Assembly: GCF_001895205.1 (NCBI RefSeq)
Contig: NZ_BDJF01000020.1
Coordinates: 1 to 64,000 of the forward strand
Source of the DNA: Vibrio injensis
Lineage (GTDB): Bacteria; Pseudomonadota; Gammaproteobacteria; Enterobacterales; Vibrionaceae
Reading direction: 5' to 3'
Length of the DNA: 64,000 bases
The stretch's first letter is position 1. Every line of letters begins with the position of its first letter. This document shows, piece after piece, positions 58,782-64,000 of this stretch. A program made the position numbers and the translations under genes. The notes below the pieces were generated by a model. It was not told the DNA's origin. It worked only from the letters and a program-made list of their open reading frames with translations, and did not search any database.

Positions 58782-60413
58782 TTATCGACGATACGCTCGC
58801 CAGCTTAACCACCAGCTGATTGCCCCCGCTATCACCGACCCCAACGCTAATGAAGGATAGTCGGTTAACAATAAAGCAGAGCATACGACTAAAGTGGCGC
58901 CAACACCAAATAAAAACTGCCCAGTTGACTGCTGGCGCTTCGAAGCGCAGTAGCCTTGATAAAATTGCTCCATGCGAAGATTGAGGTTTTTCCCCTGTTT
59001 TAAGCTGTCATAGAGGAGTTCAGGCAATTCTGGGAGCTTCTCCGCCCAAAATGGTGCTTTCTCTTTCACCGCATTAATCACCGCCTGAGGGCCGACTTGA
59101 TTGCGCATCCATTTTTCTAAAAAAGGCTTTGCGGTTTGCCATAAATCCAATTGCGGATAAAGCTGACGACCTAATCCCTCAACGTATAATAACGTTTTTT
59201 GTAGTAAGACCAGCTGAGGCTGCACTTCCATTTCAAACCGTCTAGCGGTATTAAACAAATTCAATAACACGTGACCAAACGAGATTTCACACAGCGGCTT
59301 AGCAAAAATTGGTTCACAAACAATGCGAATCGCCACTTCGAATTCATCGATATTGGTATCGTAAGGTACCCATCCGGAGTCAACGTGTAACTGCGCCACT
59401 TTTCGGTAATCACGGTTAAAAAACGCCAAAAAATTTTCAGCTAAGTAGCGCTTATCTTCAGCATTTAAAGTGCCAACAATACCGCAATCGAGCCCTATCC
59501 ATTGCGGATTCTCTGGATGTTCAGGATTAACAAACACATTGCCAGGATGCATGTCAGCATGGAAAAAACTATCACGAAACACTTGGGTAAAAAATACCGT
59601 CACGCCACGTTCCGCTAACAGCTTCATATTGGTCCCGTTGGCTTTTAATCCCGCCAAATCTGACACTTGAATACCGTAAATGCGTTCAGAAACCATCACG
59701 GTTTTATTACTAAAATCGGTAATCACTTCTGGGACGTACAGCTCTTCGCTATTTTCAAAATTACGACGCAGTTGAATGGCATTGGCGGCTTCTCGACGTA
59801 AATCAAGTTCATCCAATAAGGTTTTTTCATACTCACGCACGACTTCAACTGGTTTTAAACGACGAGCTTCTGGCGTTACTTTGGCAATAATACGCGCTAG
59901 GCGGTACATCAGTTTTAGATCTGCATCAATAACGGGACGGATATCAGGGCGGATCACTTTCAGTACAATGTCGCGACCATTAGATTTCAGTTTCGCAGTA
60001 TGGACTTGGGCGATTGAAGCCGACGCTAAGGGCTGGATATCAAACTCATCAAACCATGTCTCTAATGGACCACCAAGAGCTTGCTCAATGTGTTGTTTGG
60101 CTAAGAGGCCATCAAACGGAGCAACTTTATCTTGCAGCAGTGCCAATTGATCGGCGATATGAGGCGGGAATAAATCTCGTCGAGTCGACATCATCTGACC
60201 AAATTTAATCCACACTGGCCCCAGCTCTTGTAGTGCAAGACGTAGCCGTTCACCCAGTGGTTTATCCACGTGCTGATTACGGATCCAAAACAACATTTTA
60301 CGGGCGAATAATGGAGCTTGGCTTAATTGGTGCTGTGGAATAAGCTCATCTAAGCCATATTCAAGCTGAACTTTGATGATGCGATATAAACGCTTAACTT
60401 CTGCAGGAGTCAT
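58782..60413 (-). CDS. ubiB: UbiB, ATPase/kinase-like ubiquinone biosynthesis factor
   Basis: 543 aa (E. coli 546). ABC1/ADCK fold with the KxGQ motif in [16 protein letters not shown], the Ala-rich loop [22 protein letters not shown] and GLDCGIVG, and two C-terminal membrane helices (about 498-540). It supports the Ubi complex that hydroxylates the quinone ring. Overlaps ubiJ by 4 bp. Confidence 0.96.
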   Translation of the reverse strand: MTPAEVKRLYRIIKVQLEYGLDELIPQHQLSQAPLFARKMLFWIRNQHVDKPLGERLRLALQELGPVWIKFGQMMSTRRDLFPPHIADQLALLQDKVAPFDGLLAKQHIEQALGGPLETWFDEFDIQPLASASIAQVHTAKLKSNGRDIVLKVIRPDIRPVIDADLKLMYRLARIIAKVTPEARRLKPVEVVREYEKTLLDELDLRREAANAIQLRRNFENSEELYVPEVITDFSNKTVMVSERIYGIQVSDLAGLKANGTNMKLLAERGVTVFFTQVFRDSFFHADMHPGNVFVNPEHPENPQWIGLDCGIVGTLNAEDKRYLAENFLAFFNRDYRKVAQLHVDSGWVPYDTNIDEFEVAIRIVCEPIFAKPLCEISFGHVLLNLFNTARRFEMEVQPQLVLLQKTLLYVEGLGRQLYPQLDLWQTAKPFLEKWMRNQVGPQAVINAVKEKAPFWAEKLPELPELLYDSLKQGKNLNLRMEQFYQGYCASKRQQSTGQFLFGVGATLVVCSALLLTDYPSLALGSVIAGAISWWLSWRAYRR

Positions 60414-61015
60414 ACTCTTCCCAATAACTGATGCAATTTGGCTTCTAAACGAGCGGCATGGCTTTTGACTTCATCCACTTGATCACAAAAGTCGGCGATT
60501 TCGAGTGGCGGAGGAGCAATACGCCACTCTTCAGTAAGGACTTGGGCTACATAATGCTGTTGTTTGACAAAGTGAGCCGTCAATTGTTGATGCACATCCT
60601 TAATACCTTGTACAACGGTGTGAGCGACCACATCACCTGTGATGCGTGACAACCACTCTTCAAGATCGGGCTTACTCTCGGTCAATAATTGCGCAAATTT
60701 CTGTGCTAACTGAATATCCCCTTGTAACACCAGTTTATCTTGTTTGATTAACTGCGTGATGTTGGCCTGCTCACGCAGCTCCGGCAAAATTGTCAATGAT
60801 AGCGACAAGTAGCAATCGGGCTGCGCTTCATAAGCACCAAGCACATCAATTTGTTGACTGAACACAAAGGTAAAGGTTTGATCGAGCTCTTTAATATGCA
60901 GCTGAATCACTTGCCCTTTTAAACGAGTCAGTCGACGGTGCAATTGGGGATCATCCTCAATTAATTTATTGAGCGTCGTTTCCATCACCGCAGTGATCAA
61001 AGATTGCAACGGCAT
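60410..61015 (-). CDS. ubiJ: UbiJ, ubiquinone biosynthesis accessory factor (SCP2 domain)
   Basis: 201 aa. An N-terminal SCP2-like lipid-binding domain (about 15-120) and a C-terminal coiled coil. UbiJ binds ubiquinone intermediates for the Ubi metabolon with UbiK. Sits between ubiE (8 bp gap) and ubiB, exactly as in E. coli. Confidence 0.94.
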   Translation of the reverse strand: MPLQSLITAVMETTLNKLIEDDPQLHRRLTRLKGQVIQLHIKELDQTFTFVFSQQIDVLGAYEAQPDCYLSLSLTILPELREQANITQLIKQDKLVLQGDIQLAQKFAQLLTESKPDLEEWLSRITGDVVAHTVVQGIKDVHQQLTAHFVKQQHYVAQVLTEEWRIAPPPLEIADFCDQVDEVKSHAARLEAKLHQLLGRV

Positions 61016-61023
61016 AAGGCCCC

Positions 61024-61806
61024 TTAGAATTTGTAACCACGATGCAACGCCACAATACCACCAGTAAGGTTATAGTAAGTGGTTTGCTCAAAGCCCGCAT
61101 TCTCCATCATGCCTTTTAACGTCTCTTGATCAGGATGCATGCGAATTGACTCCGCTAAATAACGATAACTTTCTGCGTCATTTGCAATCAATTGGCCCAT
61201 TTTAGGCAGGATATGAAACGAGTAGGCATCGTATATTTTGGAGAGCGGGTCAAGGACAGGTTTAGAAAACTCGAGCACAAGTAAACGGCCACCAGGCTTT
61301 AACACTCGATACATCGAGCGTAACGCTTGGTCTTTATCGGTCACATTGCGTAAACAAAAACTGATGGTGATGCAGTCAAAGTAGTTATCAGGAAACGGCA
61401 ATTCTTCCGCATTCGCTTGCACATAATGCACGTTACCGACAATGCCTCGATCACGCAGCTTATCACGGCCCACATTGAGCATTGAATTATTAATATCAGC
61501 CAAAATGACATGGCCTTTGTCACCGACAATGCGCGAAAACTTGGCCGTTAAATCGCCCGTACCACCACCTAGGTCTAAAATTTTCTGTCCTGGGCGCGCA
61601 CCCGCACAATCAATGGTAAAACGCTTCCATAAACGATGAATACCTCCAGACATCATGTCATTCATGATGTCGTATTTGGCAGCAACAGAATGGAATACTT
61701 GCGCCACTTTGGTGACTTTTTCGTCTTTAGCGACGGTAGTGAAACCGAAATGAGTGGTTTCTTGATTGTCTATTGTTGTATTGGTTTGCACGCTGATATC
61801 CGTCAT
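61024..61806 (-). CDS. ubiE: Demethylmenaquinone/2-methoxy-6-polyprenyl-benzoquinol methyltransferase
   Basis: 260 aa. C-methyltransferase of ubiquinone and menaquinone synthesis. SAM motif [43 protein letters not shown] and the terminal [16 protein letters not shown] are diagnostic. First gene of ubiE-J-B, with tatABC following on the same strand. Confidence 0.97.
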   Translation of the reverse strand: MTDISVQTNTTIDNQETTHFGFTTVAKDEKVTKVAQVFHSVAAKYDIMNDMMSGGIHRLWKRFTIDCAGARPGQKILDLGGGTGDLTAKFSRIVGDKGHVILADINNSMLNVGRDKLRDRGIVGNVHYVQANAEELPFPDNYFDCITISFCLRNVTDKDQALRSMYRVLKPGGRLLVLEFSKPVLDPLSKIYDAYSFHILPKMGQLIANDAESYRYLAESIRMHPDQETLKGMMENAGFEQTTYYNLTGGIVALHRGYKF

Positions 61807-61854
61807 TATTGTTCCTCTTGGGCAGTCCTACACCTAAACTGCAACTGCGGGCGA

Positions 61855-63411
61855 TTAGTTTACTTTATCCTCAGCGGGATGTCTTTCTAGTAAAGGCGCA
61901 AAATCAGGATCCGATTCACGCTGTGCTTGTTCAACCAATTCGCTCGCTATCGAACGTTTAATTTCCACCCCAAGCTGCTTAAAACTTTCCGCCTGACGTA
62001 TCGCATTCCCACGCCCTGTGGCCAGTTTATTCATCGCCGACTGATAGTTCTGGTTGGCGCGATCCAGTGCACCGCCTAGACCTTGCATATCTTCTACGAA
62101 TAAACGCAGCTTATCGTACAATTTACTGGCTCGTTCTGCGATTTCCTGCGCATTTTGATTTTGGCGCTCGTAACGCCATAAATTATCAATCGTACGCAAA
62201 GCAACTAATAAGGTGGTTGGACTGACTAAGATAATATTTTTCTCAAGGGCATCTTTGACTAGGCTTGGATCGGCTTGAATCGCCACCTGAAAGGCCGGTT
62301 CGACCGGAATGAACATCAGCACATAATCTAAACTGTGTAGCCCTTTCAACTGGTGATAATCTTTTTGACTCAAGCCTTTCAGGTGATTACGTAGCGCCGC
62401 TAAGTGATCATGCAAAGCGCGATCGCGTTCACTATCAGTCTCGGCATTAAAATAACGCTCATAGGCTACTAGCGCCATTTTGGAGTCGATCACCACTTGT
62501 TTGTCGTGTGGTAAATGGACGATCACATCCGGTTGATAGCGTTTACCCGCGGCATTTTGTAAGCTGACTTGGGTGTGATATTCATGCCCTTCGCGCAAAC
62601 CGGACTCGGCCAATACCCGAGCAAGCACCACTTCGCCCCAATTACCTTGCTGCTTATTGTCCCCTTTTAACGCTTGGGTGAGGTTGAGCGCTTCTTTGGC
62701 CATTTGCTCATTCAATTGCTGCAAGTTACGCAGCTCATGGACCAAGGTATGCCGCTCTTTCGCTTCTTGGTTAAAACTGTCATTGACCTGTTTTTTAAAC
62801 CCTTCGAGCTGCTCTTTCAGTGGGTTAAGCAAACCAGCTAAACTTTGTTGGTTTTGCGCATCGACTTTCGCGGTTTTGTGTTCAAAAACCTGATTGGCAA
62901 GCTGCTCAAATTGCTGCTTTAACCGCTCTTCAGCACGCTCAAGTAATTGCAGCTTATCTTGGCTAGCGGCGAGTTGCTGTTCATGTCGGGCTTGCTGCTC
63001 ATGAAGCTGCACTTCCAATTGCGTTTTGAGATCGCGCATCTGGTTTAATTGCTCAGCATAAGCCAAGCGCTCTTGCTTGACCGCTTCAAAATGACGTAAT
63101 TTTTCCATTACCGCCATCATCTTGCCGTGGGCTTGTTTTAACTCAAATTCCGCTTTATCTCGCTGCTGATCGAGCTCATCTAACTCTTGCTGAGCTTGCT
63201 GTAACGACTGCTCTAGCTGCGTTTTTTGTTGTTGATGCCAACGGGCTTCACTCGCCAATTGCTGCTCTAGTAGTTGCAGTGAGAACTGCATTTTCTGCTT
63301 TACCCACCAGCCAGTGGTAATCGCGGCAACGCCAGCAGCAGAGAGCGCAGCCAGCCAAGTCGTCGCATGTTCCATGATCCATTGCATATCAAGCACTTCA
63401 TCAATTATCAC
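61855..63411 (-). CDS. rmuC: RmuC, DNA recombination/nuclease-like protein
   Basis: 518 aa. An N-terminal membrane helix (about 15-33), a long coiled coil (about 40-220), and the RmuC domain with GNWGEVVLARVLAESGLREG, QPDVIVHLPHDKQVVIDSKMAL (in part VIVHLPHDKQVVIDSKM), IPVEPAF and VSPTTLLVALRTI. The PD-(D/E)XK-like core suggests nuclease activity; E. coli RmuC limits inversion at short repeats. Follows no operon directly; 48 bp upstream of ubiE on the same strand. Confidence 0.94.
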   Translation of the reverse strand: MIIDEVLDMQWIMEHATTWLAALSAAGVAAITTGWWVKQKMQFSLQLLEQQLASEARWHQQQKTQLEQSLQQAQQELDELDQQRDKAEFELKQAHGKMMAVMEKLRHFEAVKQERLAYAEQLNQMRDLKTQLEVQLHEQQARHEQQLAASQDKLQLLERAEERLKQQFEQLANQVFEHKTAKVDAQNQQSLAGLLNPLKEQLEGFKKQVNDSFNQEAKERHTLVHELRNLQQLNEQMAKEALNLTQALKGDNKQQGNWGEVVLARVLAESGLREGHEYHTQVSLQNAAGKRYQPDVIVHLPHDKQVVIDSKMALVAYERYFNAETDSERDRALHDHLAALRNHLKGLSQKDYHQLKGLHSLDYVLMFIPVEPAFQVAIQADPSLVKDALEKNIILVSPTTLLVALRTIDNLWRYERQNQNAQEIAERASKLYDKLRLFVEDMQGLGGALDRANQNYQSAMNKLATGRGNAIRQAESFKQLGVEIKRSIASELVEQAQRESDPDFAPLLERHPAEDKVN

Positions 63412-63569
63412 TTTAATTAAAAATGGTATGGCGATACTGGATAAATGTCCAGTTTACTGACTGGTTTTTCCACCGTAGATTAGCTCTTTGCACAAAGTAA
63501 CCACACAATGACGTGTCACAACAGCGAGAAGCTAATCTAGGTCGCTGATCATCAACAGGGAGTATAAGC

Positions 63570-64000
63570 ATGAATGAGCGCCGAGCCCTTGGACTGGCAT
63601 TATCCGCCGTATTACTTTGGTCAACGGTGGCGACTGCGTTCAAGCTCACTTTAGCTGAGCTGACCCCAATTCAAATGCTGACTATGGCGAGCATCGTCTC
63701 GGCGTGCGCCTTGGCGGTCATTTGTGGACTACAAGGTAAACTGGCACAGCTTATCCCGACCTTTATCGCCAATCCGTTTTACTATTGCTTGCTCGGTTTG
63801 ATTAATCCGCTCGCCTATTACTTATTGCTCTTTAAAGCCTACGCTTTACTGCCCGCTTCTCAGGCACAAGCGATTAACTACAGTTGGGCGATTACACTCA
63901 CGTTAATGGCGGCGCTATTTCTGGGCCAAAAAATCCGCAAACAAGATTGGCTCGCCTGCGCTGCAAGTTATTTTGGTGTACTGGTGATTGCCACTCAAGG
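63570..64000 (+). CDS. EamA/DMT-family transporter (5' part, runs off the window)
   Basis: Starts MNERRALGLALSAVLLWST after GGGAG, with 143 codons before the edge. Four or five hydrophobic segments fit the first EamA half (STVATAFKLTLAEL, LLFKAYALLPASQAQAINY). Metabolite or drug export is likely for the family; substrate unknown. The GGAG-ATG spacing is good. Divergent from rmuC. Confidence 0.88.
   Translation, partial: MNERRALGLALSAVLLWSTVATAFKLTLAELTPIQMLTMASIVSACALAVICGLQGKLAQLIPTFIANPFYYCLLGLINPLAYYLLLFKAYALLPASQAQAINYSWAITLTLMAALFLGQKIRKQDWLACAASYFGVLVIATQ

Overview
The window is an ordinary-looking stretch of gammaproteobacterial chromosome, almost certainly from a Vibrio. The evidence is the gene order (trmA, btuB and murI leading to an rrn promoter; ftsY-ftsE-ftsX-rpoH; lptM-lysA-dapF-DUF484-xerC-yigB; hemC-D-X-Y next to cyaA), proteins closest to Vibrio/E. 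coli families, and two sRNAs placed as in Vibrio: RyhB between hemB and polA, and Spot 42 between polA and engB. I do not assert a species. I saw no prophage, insertion sequence, CRISPR array or tRNA gene.

Layout. 1-3.7 kb: a leftward rRNA P1 promoter at the edge, a membrane-anchored RRM protein, murI, and btuB behind a cobalamin riboswitch. 3.9-7.7 kb: trmA, yijD-fabR and sthA. 7.8-10.8 kb: a leftward SOS unit of lexA, an LCM-type methyltransferase and a dinF-type MATE pump, under two tandem LexA boxes. 11-16.7 kb: plsB, ubiC-ubiA, an orphan FliL-like protein and glpE-glpG. 17-21.8 kb: rpoH, ftsX, ftsE, ftsY and rsmD. 21.9-26.2 kb: small membrane proteins (YhgN, YhhN, DUF4145, YhhM, an acyltransferase) around a 1-kb AT-rich gap that holds a 26-codon membrane ORF. 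26.5-32 kb: dps, pldB, yigL, an EVE protein, a lipoprotein and a DTW protein. 32-39.2 kb: a FIST-GGDEF-EAL protein, then the lptM...yigB cluster. 39.3-46.5 kb: a cyaY remnant, cyaA and hemCDXY. 46.5-51 kb: hemN, DUF2489, yihI, a methyltransferase and engB. 51.3-56.2 kb: Spot 42, polA, RyhB and hemB. 56.4-64 kb: tatD, tatABC, ubiB-ubiJ-ubiE, rmuC and the start of an EamA transporter.

The genes are mostly housekeeping. Tetrapyrrole synthesis (hemB, hemC, hemD, hemN), ubiquinone synthesis (ubiA, B, C, E, J), Tat export, cell division (ftsE/X/Y), phospholipid synthesis (plsB, fabR), peptidoglycan and lysine precursors (murI, dapF, lysA), and replication, repair and recombination (polA, lexA, xerC, rmuC) are all present. 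Regulation is dense: SOS boxes, a B12 riboswitch, a Fur-controlled sRNA, a CRP-linked sRNA, and DnaA boxes upstream of polA and between glpE and rpoH.

The observations most worth a second look are the near-complete loss of cyaY (only its first codons remain), the unannotated 26-aa membrane ORF with its own RBS and terminator beside a strand-asymmetric AT-rich tract, two intergenic clusters of DnaA boxes and GATC sites, a long unexplained inverted repeat downstream of the DUF2489 gene, and a minus-strand terminator beyond Spot 42 with no gene assigned to it. I found no clearly new multi-gene system.
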